This document shows, piece by piece, positions 24,377-32,600 of a stretch of 43,222 nt of DNA. A program made the translations under genes and the position numbers. Location of the stretch: contig JAJEGY010000024.1 of NCBI GenBank assembly GCA_022819585.1, forward strand, positions 1 to 43,222. The letters are read 5' to 3'. The stretch comes from Dehalococcoidia bacterium (GTDB lineage: Bacteria > Chloroflexota > Dehalococcoidia > Lucifugimonadales > Lucifugimonadaceae). The notes beneath the pieces are model-generated. The model worked only from the letters and a program-made list of their open reading frames with translations, was not told the DNA's origin and did no database searches. Position 1 is the stretch's first letter; each line of letters starts with the position of its first letter.

Positions 24377-24401
24377 CCCCCTCATGCTTAGCATGAGGGG
24401 G
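24377..24401. terminator. Strong convergent hairpin after thiS
   Basis: CCCCCTCATGC, loop TTA, GCATGAGGGGG: a perfect 11-bp stem (24377-24401) between the converging thiS and cupredoxin-like genes. It is the best stem in the window for a bidirectional terminator, although no T tract follows on either strand. Confidence 0.6.
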
Positions 24402-24430
24402 CGCAGGGGACCTAGGTCAGTTCTCGAAGT

Positions 24431-25096
24431 CTATTCGACGACGCAGACGGCACCGGTCGCGGTGTCACCGGAAAATTCAGAGCGGTATCGGTGGCAACCA
24501 ACGACTTGGAAAGTGTGAGACCCGCTGCCGACTTCAGGGTTGAACGATGATTTCCAGAGTTCGCCAGTGTCGAACTGTTCGGCGGCGTCATCAAATGCAG
24601 TGGCGCTCGTTGGGCTGCCGCGTGGATTCTCCCAAGTTACCGTCGTTCCGACTTTGATCTTTATGATCTCCGGGTCATATCGCGACGGATCCTCCATGAT
24701 GACGGTTGCTTCGCCCTCCAAAGCCGGTCCTTCTGGGGCTTCGATCTCTTCGGCTTCGGCGCCTTCAACCTGTGCTTGCTCTGATCCGGCATCCGTGCCG
24801 ACTGCTCTTCCTCCCGTCTCGCTACCAGTTTCTGCGTCGGCCGTCGCTCTGGCTTGCGCGGTTGCTTGAATTTGCGCGGCGATGGTGTTCGCCCCGACTT
24901 GTATGCCAGCGTCTGGATCGCCACCTTCAGCGATGATTGCCTCCGCGGTGGAGGTCGCATTGACTACTTTTTGCTCCGCTTCGAAGGTTTGGATCGTCTC
25001 AAACTGGGAGGTCGATTCGCCGCATGCAACAGCAGCGGCTGTCAAGGATGACAACACCCAGACGCCAATTAAGAGTGCAAGTGCCTTGTTTTTCAT
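24431..25096 (-). CDS. Cupredoxin-like lipoprotein with altered metal site
   Basis: Predicted lipoprotein, 221 aa from the ATG at 25096, with GGGAGGT about five bases upstream. The signal peptide ends in a lipobox (LTAAAVAC, Cys 25). Residues 30-125 form an Ala/Glu/Thr-rich linker. The C-terminal about 85 residues look like a plastocyanin-type cupredoxin (YDPEIIKIKVGTTVTWENP ... GSGSHTFQVVG). The normal first His (in NxDxxxHT) is missing (NPRGSPTSAT), and the C-H-M ligand loop reads GCHRYRSEF, with a second Cys near the end (GAVCVVE), so blue-copper binding is doubtful and a disulfide is possible. It begins about 20 bases after the importer permease stop, hence the same operon. Confidence 0.78.
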   Translation of the reverse strand: MKNKALALLIGVWVLSSLTAAAVACGESTSQFETIQTFEAEQKVVNATSTAEAIIAEGGDPDAGIQVGANTIAAQIQATAQARATADAETGSETGGRAVGTDAGSEQAQVEGAEAEEIEAPEGPALEGEATVIMEDPSRYDPEIIKIKVGTTVTWENPRGSPTSATAFDDAAEQFDTGELWKSSFNPEVGSGSHTFQVVGCHRYRSEFSGDTATGAVCVVE

Positions 25097-25116
25097 CTGC
25101 ACCTCCCTAATGCGTT

Positions 25117-26187
25117 TTAAGCCACCTGTCGCAGTCGCGGATCGAGACGGTCACGCAACCAGTCCCCGAAGAAGTTCATGGAGAGTACAACGAGGAAGAT
25201 AGCGAAGCCAGGGACCAACGTCAAGTGAGGAGCCTCGAGGATGTAATCGCGTCCCTCGTTGGTCATTACACCCCATGCTGGCGTCGGCGGCTGGATACCT
25301 GCACCCACGAAGCTAAGGGTCGACTCGGCAAGGATAAGGCCGCTAGTGTTCAAGCTGGCGACAACAATCACTGTGTTCATGATACCGGGAACCAAGTGCC
25401 GCCAGATTATCCGGATGTCGGATGCTCCGGCAACTCGCGCGGCGGCTACATAGTCCAACTCCCGCAGGACAAATACTTGTGCACGAATCACACGCACGAA
25501 TCCGACCCACGCGACAAGCATAAGCACGAACAAAAGCATGTCCACTTTCCAGACCAACACCTCGACCTTTGCCCCGAACAACTGCGTTACAACGATCGCG
25601 ACCATCAGGAACGGCAATGCATTCCATATATCGACGAATCGGGTCACAATCTCGTCGAGAATGCCTCCGTAGTAACCGCTGAACAATGCGACTGCGGTAC
25701 CCAAGATCATGCCTGAGGTCAAAGAGAACGTCACGACCGCTATCGAGATTCTGGATCCGTGGAGGAGGCGACTAAAAATATCGCGTCCAGTGTGGTCGGC
25801 GCCAAAGATGTGTAACTTGCCGCATTGTTGGATGTTTTCTGACTGTGTGCCGCCGTTGGGGTCGATGAAGTCACACGCTCGATAGCTCAACTCGGCGATT
25901 GTAGTGCCGCCAAGGGGTATATAGGCGGCGCGCGATCGCTCCCACAATCCAAGATTGCGGTCGTGCGAAAATCCTTTGTCCCGTGGGAAAGGCGCGACGT
26001 ACGGTCCGATTATCGCGGCGACCAACAGGACTACCAAGATGAGAATCGGGATGACTGGGTACCGACGCAGGTACCACCAAACATACGTGACGGGATTTGA
26101 TCCCCGCGTAGCGTAGGTCACGGTTTGCGTCGCCGACGCCGATGTGTCTTCGGCGGTGGTTTCCGTCCTGTCAACTTCAGTTGCCAT
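25117..26187 (-). CDS. ABC peptide/nickel-type importer permease (DppC/OppC family)
   Basis: Second permease of a peptide/nickel/opine ABC importer, 356 aa. It has about six membrane helices, the first at 48-70. A large periplasmic insertion (about 72-140, containing two Cys: SYRACDF and IQQCGKL) is followed by the family motif FGADHTGRDIFSRLLHGSRISI. The cytoplasmic EAA loop is VAAARVAGASDIRIIWRHLVPG, which docks to the ATPase. The end SMNFFGDWLRDRLDPRLR is typical of DppC/OppC. GAGGT lies upstream of the ATG. It is encoded 46 bases after the DppB-type permease. No ATPase genes are present in the operon. Confidence 0.92.
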   Translation of the reverse strand: MATEVDRTETTAEDTSASATQTVTYATRGSNPVTYVWWYLRRYPVIPILILVVLLVAAIIGPYVAPFPRDKGFSHDRNLGLWERSRAAYIPLGGTTIAELSYRACDFIDPNGGTQSENIQQCGKLHIFGADHTGRDIFSRLLHGSRISIAVVTFSLTSGMILGTAVALFSGYYGGILDEIVTRFVDIWNALPFLMVAIVVTQLFGAKVEVLVWKVDMLLFVLMLVAWVGFVRVIRAQVFVLRELDYVAAARVAGASDIRIIWRHLVPGIMNTVIVVASLNTSGLILAESTLSFVGAGIQPPTPAWGVMTNEGRDYILEAPHLTLVPGFAIFLVVLSMNFFGDWLRDRLDPRLRQVA

Positions 26188-26233
26188 TCGCAGTTACCTC
26201 AAGAATGAAATGCTCGCGTCGTAGGCTTGCCAA

Positions 26234-27178
26234 CTATCTGAGCCGGACACGTGGATCGATCACTGTGTAGAGGATGTCTGCGACAGTAGCAAACACCAAG
26301 AAATACATGAGAAAGACGATGACGGTTCCGAGCAACAATGGGAAGTCGTTGTTTTGCACAGCGTCCTGAAGTGCGACTTGTCCGATGCCGGGCCAAGAGA
26401 ACACAATTTCAACGACGAGGGCACCGTTCAAGAAGCCTGCGAACAGCAGCAGCATCGAAGTAATTGGTGCGATCAGAGCGTTTCTCAAAGCGTGCTTGAA
26501 TATCACGGTCGTGTTGCCAACGCCCTTGGCCCGGGCCATCTTTACGAACTCGGAGTCCAGGATCTCCAACATGGACGAGCGCGTCAGGCGCATCAGTCCT
26601 GCTGCCGAGCCCCAACCCAGTGCCAAACATGGAAGGACGTATTCTCCGAAATCAAATTCATGGGGGTTCCGTCCGCCCGCTGGGAACCAACCGAAGTTAA
26701 CCGACAGTATCCAAATCATCACGATGCCCGTGACGAATGCGGGTGCTGCTTGCCCGACCAGAGCGACGAATCTGGCAATGTAGTCGAACACACCACCTCT
26801 CCAAACGGCTGCCACGACTCCAGTAGGTATCCCCATCAACACGGCGATAAGCCAGCCTCCAACACCTAGCTGGACTGTTGCGCCCAGCCTTCCTTTGATG
26901 ATGTCCCAAACGTCAACTTGCAAACCTAATGAAACGCCAAAGTCAAGCCTGAATACTCGGCTGAGCCACTCCACATACTGGACGGGTGCGGGTTTGTCGA
27001 AACCCAAGCGATCGCCGAGCCTGTTCCAACTCTCGCGAGTTAGACCGTAACCACTTTGCGGAACAAAAATTTCCCGAGGGTCTTTCGGGTTGACGTGAAC
27101 CAAGATGAATATAGCTAGGGTAGCGCCGAAAACAGAGATCAGTGAAGTTAGTATGCGTCCTGCCAAGAATCGAAACAT
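26234..27178 (-). CDS. ABC peptide/nickel-type importer permease (DppB/OppB family)
   Basis: First permease of the importer, 314 aa with about six helices. The N-terminus MFRFLAGRILTSLISVFGATLAIFILVHV and the following LGFDKPAPVQYVEWLSRVFRLDFGVSL are hallmarks of the DppB family. The EAA loop reads EFVKMARAKGVGNTTVIFKHALRNA, and the end has VEIVFSWPGIGQV and DPRVRLR. It pairs with the DppC-type permease downstream to form the membrane channel. GGGAG lies about six bases upstream of the ATG. Confidence 0.93.
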   Translation of the reverse strand: MFRFLAGRILTSLISVFGATLAIFILVHVNPKDPREIFVPQSGYGLTRESWNRLGDRLGFDKPAPVQYVEWLSRVFRLDFGVSLGLQVDVWDIIKGRLGATVQLGVGGWLIAVLMGIPTGVVAAVWRGGVFDYIARFVALVGQAAPAFVTGIVMIWILSVNFGWFPAGGRNPHEFDFGEYVLPCLALGWGSAAGLMRLTRSSMLEILDSEFVKMARAKGVGNTTVIFKHALRNALIAPITSMLLLFAGFLNGALVVEIVFSWPGIGQVALQDAVQNNDFPLLLGTVIVFLMYFLVFATVADILYTVIDPRVRLR

Positions 27179-27464
27179 TGCGGGCTCCCGGGGCTAGCTA
27201 ATTCAGAGCGATCCCTTGCGTCCTATTTGGGTGTTTACGTTCGGCGTCGGGCCATTTTCGGGACGTGTTTGCCCCGCTCGGCAAGTGCCGGTGTTCGGAT
27301 AGTTCCGATTGCGCGTTGCGCCATATGACCATTCGACGCTTTGCGCGGCAGTGGCGATGTGCGTCACACATTATCAGTTCCGCACACCGCCACCACCTAG
27401 TGGGACGGAACCCGATTACCCATGTAGGGCATCCGGGCTCCGCGCCATTTGCTCATCTAGGAGA
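27179..27464. other. 286-base spacer inside the importer operon
   Basis: No coding frame with a start and ribosome site. It contains a nested palindrome: GTTCCG (27377-27382) with CGGAAC (27406-27411), and an inner CCAC/GTGG stem (27393-27403). It lies just 3' of the binding-protein gene on the minus strand. Such a stem could attenuate transcription or protect the upstream mRNA, giving more binding protein than permease. That role is inference. Confidence 0.4.
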
Positions 27465-29681
27465 CTACCTGAGAACGATGAACTCAGGGTTGCTCGACCA
27501 GTTGCTGTAATGCTGCTGTCGACCGTTCCAAGAAGCGATTCTCGGACCAGCGACGAGGCCCTTCGGCACCTCGACAACACCAGCGTACTGGACCCAGTAC
27601 ATTGACCAGTCCACCCATTCGAGGTGTTTCTGCTCACGCACTGCTTTGTCCTGTTCGCCGAGGATCTCGAATAGCCACTTGGCGCCTGGCTGAGACTCGA
27701 AGCCTACACCCCAACCGGGTCGGCTGGAGGAGGTGTCAACCGTCGGCAATGGCCAGTCAAGCGGGTAGACGTTCGAGTGAACGTCACCATTCTTGAAGAC
27801 TGGCAAGTATTGCACTCGGCGACGCATCCGTTGCGAGATGACTCCACCGTAGTCCTCGATCAGCTGCTCAATCTCGATACCGAGCTGCTCCCACTGGGAG
27901 GTGATGTAGTCGGCGATCTCAAGGCTGACTTCACCGATCTCGGCGACGTATGCCTGGAGCACCATGCTCTCGATACCTTGTCGCTTGCCACCAACCAGCG
28001 GATAGCCAGCTGCTGCGAGCAGAGCGTCGGCGAGTTCTAGGTTGCCGTCGGGCAAGACCCACGGGACACCGTTCTCGAACAGAGTGCCAGCGGCCTCAGC
28101 CGGGCAGTCGATCCGGTTTCCGAGCCAGTCCCAGCAACCGGTGGTCCGGTCGGGGTCCCAGCCTGGGAAGTGCGGTCCCATGTACTCGGAGTAGATACCT
28201 GCGCCCTTGTTGTCAAGGAAAACGCTGTTGATCTCGTTACGGTCAATCGCTATTGACTGAGCGAGACGGACCAGGCGAGCCTGCTCCATGTCGTCCATTC
28301 CCGGAGGGTTGTCGGTGTCAGCGTACGGTGCGTTTCCGCATCGCTCGCGACCAGGTGCGTCACCGTCCGTGCAAGGAGCGTCTTCGGTTCCCCAAGGGTT
28401 GCCGATCCACGGGAAGTCCTCAGTGAAAGGACCCTCGTTCGGGCCGGAGCCGCAAGCGTTGTCGATAGCGTCAGCGCTACGGTTCTCACAGTTCCAAGGC
28501 TCTAGCGGTTCGCCAGTTCGGGCGTGTGAGTGCTCCCAGAGAAGACCGGGGTACATGATCGATTGACCAACGAAACCACCGGGCATTGTCTCGAGGAAGC
28601 GGAAGCCTTCCTGAACGACGCCAGGGACGAGTTTGAAGTCCAACAGCGCCAAGTCTGCTTCGCCGTTGCGGAGCATGGCGATACGAGTGTTGTTCTCAGC
28701 AACCTGGATCTGGGTGTACTTGTCGATACCGGGGGTGGCGCGCCAGTGGCCTTCCACGGCCTCGGTCGTGCAGCGGTCGCCGGGGACACAGTGGCCCTGG
28801 ACGAACGCGCCAGTGCCGATGTGGTGCTCGCGAGCCCACTCAACACCCATCGAGTCCTGGTGGCCAAGGTAGTAGAGTCCGCGTGCTGCGCTCAAGCAGC
28901 CGAACTGCGAGATAGGCAGGCAGAAGTAGACCGGTGATACCAGTCCGATTTCGACCGTCCAGTCGTCAACCTTCGTCGCTTCCAAGAAGATGGCTGCGAG
29001 GTCACCGGAGTTTCCGTAGGTGGTGTCAGGGTTGGTGGTGGCGTTCGACTCGTTGAAGTATCGGACCACTTCGTCAGCGTTAACGATGCCGAAGTCTTGG
29101 TCTTCGAAACCAATGGGCGAGTTGAACGGGATACCCGATCCGTCAGGACCTTGTTTCATGGTCATTCGGACGCGGGTTCCTGCCGGGTCGATGTCCCATG
29201 ACTCAACGAGCTCAGGGGTCATCGGGTCGCCAGCGTCAAAGACGAAGAAGTACTCTTCCACACCGCCACCGTGAGTCGGTGTACCGGCGTATGGGCCGAC
29301 GGTGGGTAGACCGATAACGGCCGCTACACGTCGGGTAGCGAAGATAACCTCTCGCTCTTCTTCCATGGCCTCAGGAGCCATCGCTTCGGCGGCTTTCTCA
29401 GCCGGGCGAGCGGTCGCCGCAGGAGCTGCAGCTTTGGCTGCCTCACCCTTTTGCGCAGGTGCGGCAGTGGCAGCGGCGGCTGCTTTCGCAGCCGGGGCAG
29501 CGGTCGCCGCAGGAGCTGCTTTCGCAGCCGGGGCAGCGGTCGCCGCGGGCCTGGCGGTTGCCGCGGGGGCAGGCTGCTGTTGCTCTTCGGTGCTACCGCA
29601 GGCAAGGCCAAACGCGGTCGCCGCAACGGCCACCATCAAGGGCAGGAATCCCCACCGCTTGAGTAGATAGCTTAATTTCAT
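27465..29681 (-). CDS. ABC transporter substrate-binding lipoprotein, family 5 (peptide/oligopeptide type)
   Basis: Extracytoplasmic substrate-binding protein, 738 aa, larger than the usual 500-600. A signal peptide with lipobox FGLAC (Cys 28) leads into an Ala/Pro/Lys/Thr repeat linker (about 29-108, encoded by tandem repeats) and then the SBP_bac_5 domain (MTPELVESWDIDPAGTRVRMTMKQGP ... RNGEADLALLDF ... RLAQSIAIDRNEI). The middle part carries several acidic and Cys-containing inserts (ENRSADAIDNACGSGP, TDGDAPGRERCG). AGGAGG is seven bases before the ATG. It is first in the importer operon. Peptide, opine or other organic ligands are possible; specificity is unknown. Confidence 0.92.
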   Translation of the reverse strand: MKLSYLLKRWGFLPLMVAVAATAFGLACGSTEEQQQPAPAATARPAATAAPAAKAAPAATAAPAAKAAAAATAAPAQKGEAAKAAAPAATARPAEKAAEAMAPEAMEEEREVIFATRRVAAVIGLPTVGPYAGTPTHGGGVEEYFFVFDAGDPMTPELVESWDIDPAGTRVRMTMKQGPDGSGIPFNSPIGFEDQDFGIVNADEVVRYFNESNATTNPDTTYGNSGDLAAIFLEATKVDDWTVEIGLVSPVYFCLPISQFGCLSAARGLYYLGHQDSMGVEWAREHHIGTGAFVQGHCVPGDRCTTEAVEGHWRATPGIDKYTQIQVAENNTRIAMLRNGEADLALLDFKLVPGVVQEGFRFLETMPGGFVGQSIMYPGLLWEHSHARTGEPLEPWNCENRSADAIDNACGSGPNEGPFTEDFPWIGNPWGTEDAPCTDGDAPGRERCGNAPYADTDNPPGMDDMEQARLVRLAQSIAIDRNEINSVFLDNKGAGIYSEYMGPHFPGWDPDRTTGCWDWLGNRIDCPAEAAGTLFENGVPWVLPDGNLELADALLAAAGYPLVGGKRQGIESMVLQAYVAEIGEVSLEIADYITSQWEQLGIEIEQLIEDYGGVISQRMRRRVQYLPVFKNGDVHSNVYPLDWPLPTVDTSSSRPGWGVGFESQPGAKWLFEILGEQDKAVREQKHLEWVDWSMYWVQYAGVVEVPKGLVAGPRIASWNGRQQHYSNWSSNPEFIVLR
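29481..29552 (-). repeat. 36-bp tandem repeat encoding the lipoprotein linker
   Basis: Two adjacent 36-base units (29481-29516 and 29517-29552), nearly identical except for the last six bases, with a degenerate third copy around 29401-29436. In frame they encode 12-residue Ala/Pro/Lys/Thr blocks of the linker just after the lipid-anchored Cys. The repeat is in frame, so copy-number changes would lengthen or shorten the tether without a frameshift. Confidence 0.75.
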
Positions 29682-29957
29682 GCATGAACCTCCTGTATTG
29701 TTCCGGTTGGGGTGGTTCTTCGGGGCGGATCGGCCGCACCTAGCCTCAACCGGTCGTTCACAGTACCACGACTACGTCATGGACGCCTGCAACTTCGCAG
29801 AGTATACAGCATACATGACGCCTCGCGGCTTACAATACGCGGGTAAATCTAGCATCACCTAACGGGTTTGTCAAATGAATCGAACGGAATTTCGGTTTAC
29901 CTACGGTCATTCGTTGAGTATGCAGAATCAGTAGCTTGTCGGGGGGACATCATCTCA

Positions 29958-30713
29958 ATGCTTTGCGGAAAGACGGTACTGATCACGGGTGCAAGCTCGG
30001 GGATCGGGCGCGCTGCTGCAGAAGTTGTGGCAAAACACGGGGCAAACGTCGTGATTGCGGCGCGCAGGATCGACCTTTGTGCAGAGGTTGCGGAACAGAT
30101 AAGTGCTGACGGGGGCAACTCGACCTACATCCAGGCCGATGTTACTGCCCCATCGGACGTTCAAGCGATGGTGGAACACGCCATCAAGACTTTCGGCACT
30201 ATCGACGGAGCGTTTAACAACGCGGGAGTTCTCCTAGATTCTGGACGTATCCACGAGGCGGAAGACGATGTCTTGGAGAAATCTTGGGACATCAACGTCC
30301 GAGGGCTGTGGCTGTGTATGAAGACCGAGATTCAAGCGATGCTTGAGCATGGGAAAGGCGGGGCGATAGTCAACGACTCGTCGCGCAATGGTCTTCGAGC
30401 GGATATCAAACGCCCTGCATACACCGCGACCAAACACGCGGTCAGCGGCTTGACCAAGGCTGCCGCGCTTGACTATGCGCGTATGGGCATTCGGATCAAC
30501 GGAGTTTGTCCGGGGCCGATCGACACGGATATGATGCGATCGGTGGATCGAGGTGATGAGGATATTCGACATCGGATCGAATCGGCAGTCCCATTGGCTC
30601 GGTATGGGAAACCGGAAGAGGTTGGAGAACTGGTCGCTTGGCTACTCTCCGATAGGTCCTCATACGTGACGGGACAGATGGTGGGGATCGATGGGGGTCT
30701 AATGGCGTCGTGA
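29958..30713 (+). CDS. Short-chain dehydrogenase/reductase
   Basis: Classical SDR, 251 aa from the ATG at 29958 (GGGGGA seven to ten bases upstream; a more distant in-frame start at 29868 adds 30 residues unlike the family). Cofactor motif TGASSGIG is at 10-17, with AARR after the second strand, a pattern often seen in NADP-preferring members. NNAG follows, then the catalytic Ser in VNDSSRNG and YTATK (Tyr and Lys). The C-terminus ends YVTGQMVGIDGG, as in FabG-like enzymes. Its TGA overlaps the GTG start of the CinA-like gene by four bases, so the two are translationally coupled. Confidence 0.93.
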   Translation: MLCGKTVLITGASSGIGRAAAEVVAKHGANVVIAARRIDLCAEVAEQISADGGNSTYIQADVTAPSDVQAMVEHAIKTFGTIDGAFNNAGVLLDSGRIHEAEDDVLEKSWDINVRGLWLCMKTEIQAMLEHGKGGAIVNDSSRNGLRADIKRPAYTATKHAVSGLTKAAALDYARMGIRINGVCPGPIDTDMMRSVDRGDEDIRHRIESAVPLARYGKPEEVGELVAWLLSDRSSYVTGQMVGIDGGLMAS

Positions 30714-31261
30714 CCGACTCGGGAATCATCGAACTCGTCCAACGGATCCACGACGCGCCTACGAAGGCCTGTTTGGTCATTACTGGGGCCGGGACGAGCG
30801 CAATATCCTCATTGTTTTCGGTAGCTGGAGCTTCGCGAACTGTTATCGATGTTCAGGTGCCGTATTCGCGTGCCGCCCTAGATATGTACGTAGGCTCAAA
30901 AGCTGACCAGCATGTTTCACGCGAAGAAGCGGAAATCATGGCCGAACGCGCATACGAGAAGGCCGCTCTTCTGAACAAAACAAGTGGAGAAAACGTGCGG
31001 CTCGTTGGGTTGTCTTGCACGGCCGCGATTGCCACTGATCGAATACGACGAGGCGAGAATCGCGCTCATATCGGATGGCATGACGGGACGGGTGGCGTTA
31101 CACGTTCAATCGTTTTCAAAAAGGGTGCACGCTCGCGGACGGGCGAGGAAGCGCTCTGTGCCGCGATCGTGCTGAATGTGTTGGCGGAGGCCTGCGGGAT
31201 TGACGACGAGGTAGACCTCGACCTCTTGGAAGGCGAAATTGTCGAAGCGTTCGCCCATTGA
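30710..31261 (+). CDS. Divergent CinA C-terminal-like protein (PncC fold)
   Basis: A 183-aa protein similar in layout to the CinA C-terminal / nicotinamide-nucleotide amidohydrolase (PncC) domain, which hydrolyses NMN to NaMN. Correspondences: LVITGAGTSAISSLFSVAGAS against the family LxTAESCTGGLxxxxLTxxPGAS; VPYSRAALDMYVG against VxYSNxxKxxxLGV; and VRLVGLSCTAAIATDR against the xxxTGIAGP loop. The ESCTGG segment that holds the nucleophilic Ser of PncC is replaced by GAGTSA, and the AGP loop is changed, so standard NMN deamidase activity is unlikely or altered. It starts with GTG inside the SDR stop. The nucleotidyltransferase-like gene begins one base after its own stop. Confidence 0.7.
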   Translation: MTDSGIIELVQRIHDAPTKACLVITGAGTSAISSLFSVAGASRTVIDVQVPYSRAALDMYVGSKADQHVSREEAEIMAERAYEKAALLNKTSGENVRLVGLSCTAAIATDRIRRGENRAHIGWHDGTGGVTRSIVFKKGARSRTGEEALCAAIVLNVLAEACGIDDEVDLDLLEGEIVEAFAH

Positions 31262-31262
31262 A

Positions 31263-31868
31263 ATGGTGATCGATGGACGGAAGGGGTTGATCGTTTTTCG
31301 CCCTGGCACCGGTTGGTCCGACGAACCGCCCAACGATGCGTTGATGCTTGCCGGGTCTTTCCGGCCGTTGCATCGCGCGCACCGGGCACTTTTAACCGCC
31401 GGATGGGAAGTCACCGGTAAACGCCTCACTCGATGTTTCGAGATATCCATTCAGAACGTAGAAAAACCAGAAATCGCATCGTCTGAAGTCGAAGCTCGGC
31501 TGGGACAGTTTCGTTGTGAGGATGACATTGTGGTCATCACCAAGGCCGCGACGTTTGTGGAAAAGGCGCGATTGATACCGGGGACGACCTTCGCAATCGG
31601 TTACGACACGGCGGTCAGGCTGTTTGATGATCGTTTCTACGAAGGTGCGACTGATGAGTCACCAACCTTGGCAGTCTTAAGGGAGTTGAAAGAACTGGGT
31701 TCGGGATTCGTCATCGGTGGTCGCCACGACGAGGATGGGGATTTCAAAACCTTTCATGACCTGACGATCCCTCGCGGTCTCGAATCGCTGTTCTTAGAGA
31801 TACCGGAGTGGAAGTTTTCGGACCCAATTTCTTCCACTCAGCTGCGTCGTTCTGATGAAACACCGTGA
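31263..31868 (+). CDS. Nucleotidyltransferase-fold (NadD/cytidylyltransferase-like) protein
   Basis: A 201-aa protein with the two landmarks of the HxGH nucleotidyltransferase superfamily. AGSFRPLHRAH (30-40) corresponds to the G-x-F-x-P-x-H-x-G-H mononucleotide-binding loop with the glycine changed to Ala. ISSTQLR (189-195) corresponds to the ISSTxIR motif that binds the triphosphate of NadD/CoaD. Otherwise it diverges from NadD and CoaD. Such enzymes transfer AMP or CMP from ATP/CTP to a phosphate. The ATG at 31263 lies one base after the stop of the CinA-like gene (TGAAATG), so a shared pathway, possibly pyridine-nucleotide salvage or repair, is likely. That assignment is inference. Confidence 0.72.
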   Translation: MVIDGRKGLIVFRPGTGWSDEPPNDALMLAGSFRPLHRAHRALLTAGWEVTGKRLTRCFEISIQNVEKPEIASSEVEARLGQFRCEDDIVVITKAATFVEKARLIPGTTFAIGYDTAVRLFDDRFYEGATDESPTLAVLRELKELGSGFVIGGRHDEDGDFKTFHDLTIPRGLESLFLEIPEWKFSDPISSTQLRRSDETP

Positions 31869-31935
31869 ACTCGCCACATAGAATCATTCGGCGACATCGT
31901 AAACAGACTTCCAGCATTGGACACGGAGCAATCAA

Positions 31936-32520
31936 TTGACAGCATCAGCAAACCCACGCGTACCTTCAGCAGAAGTCAATCCTTTATTCGTTGATCGCTG
32001 GTCGCCTCGTTCGTTCTCGGACCAACCTCTGACCGACAATGAGATCGCTTCGATATTTGAGGGTGCCAGATGGTCGCCTTCTTCGTTCAATCGACAACCT
32101 TGGCTGTTTGTATACGAGACTGATGGTCCTGATCGTGAAGTGTTCGATTCGATCTTGATGCCTGGCAATCAGGTTTGGGCAACGCAGGCGCCTTTGATCG
32201 GGTTCATATTCGCGAATACAAAGACGCCGGAAGGGCGACGGCCACGCACATCGCAGTTCGACACCGGTGCAGCATGGATGGCGTTGGCTTTGCAGGCGCG
32301 TTCGATGGGGATCTATACGCACGGTATGGCTGGCATCGACAATGACGCCGCCTATGAGAAACTGGGCGTGTCGTCTGAGTACTACACCGTGATGTGCGGA
32401 TTCGTAGCTGGACGGATAGGGCCGCGTGAGGCATTGCCGTCCGATTTGCAGGAACGCGAGTCTCCGAACGATCGCAAGTCGCTAAGCGAGATTGCGCATA
32501 AGGGTGTGATGTCAAGTTGA
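31936..32520 (+). CDS. Nitroreductase-family flavoprotein
   Basis: FMN-dependent nitroreductase-like protein, 194 aa. The start of the family is seen in NPLFVDRWSPRSFSDQPLTDNEI, with the phosphate-contacting Arg/Ser (RSF). EGARWSPSSFNRQPWLFVY is the conserved FMN segment (WSPSSxNxQPW). DTGAAWMALALQARSMGIYTHGM follows at the dimer interface. It reduces nitro, quinone or flavin-linked substrates with NAD(P)H. The start is a TTG at 31936 with GGAG about seven bases upstream. It lies 67 bases after the nucleotidyltransferase-like gene, and is probably the last gene of the SDR / CinA-like / nucleotidyltransferase operon. Confidence 0.92.
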   Translation: MTASANPRVPSAEVNPLFVDRWSPRSFSDQPLTDNEIASIFEGARWSPSSFNRQPWLFVYETDGPDREVFDSILMPGNQVWATQAPLIGFIFANTKTPEGRRPRTSQFDTGAAWMALALQARSMGIYTHGMAGIDNDAAYEKLGVSSEYYTVMCGFVAGRIGPREALPSDLQERESPNDRKSLSEIAHKGVMSS

Positions 32521-32581
32521 GCATCTCACCAATTTTGGTTTTGATCGTCTAGACAATAAGTCATTGCACCGAGGAGTGAAG

Positions 32582-32600
32582 CAAGCGACATTATCGCTTG
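32582..32600. terminator. Hairpin at convergent end of nitroreductase and unknown gene
   Basis: CAAGCGA, loop CATTA, TCGCTTG: a 7-bp stem overlapping the stop codon of the minus-strand unknown gene and facing the nitroreductase end. It may terminate both transcripts. No T tract. Confidence 0.35.

Noticed and set aside
29680-29862. 60-codon open frame upstream of the SDR
   Set aside because: It overlaps the promoter/leader of the binding-lipoprotein gene, and lacks a ribosome site and any domain.
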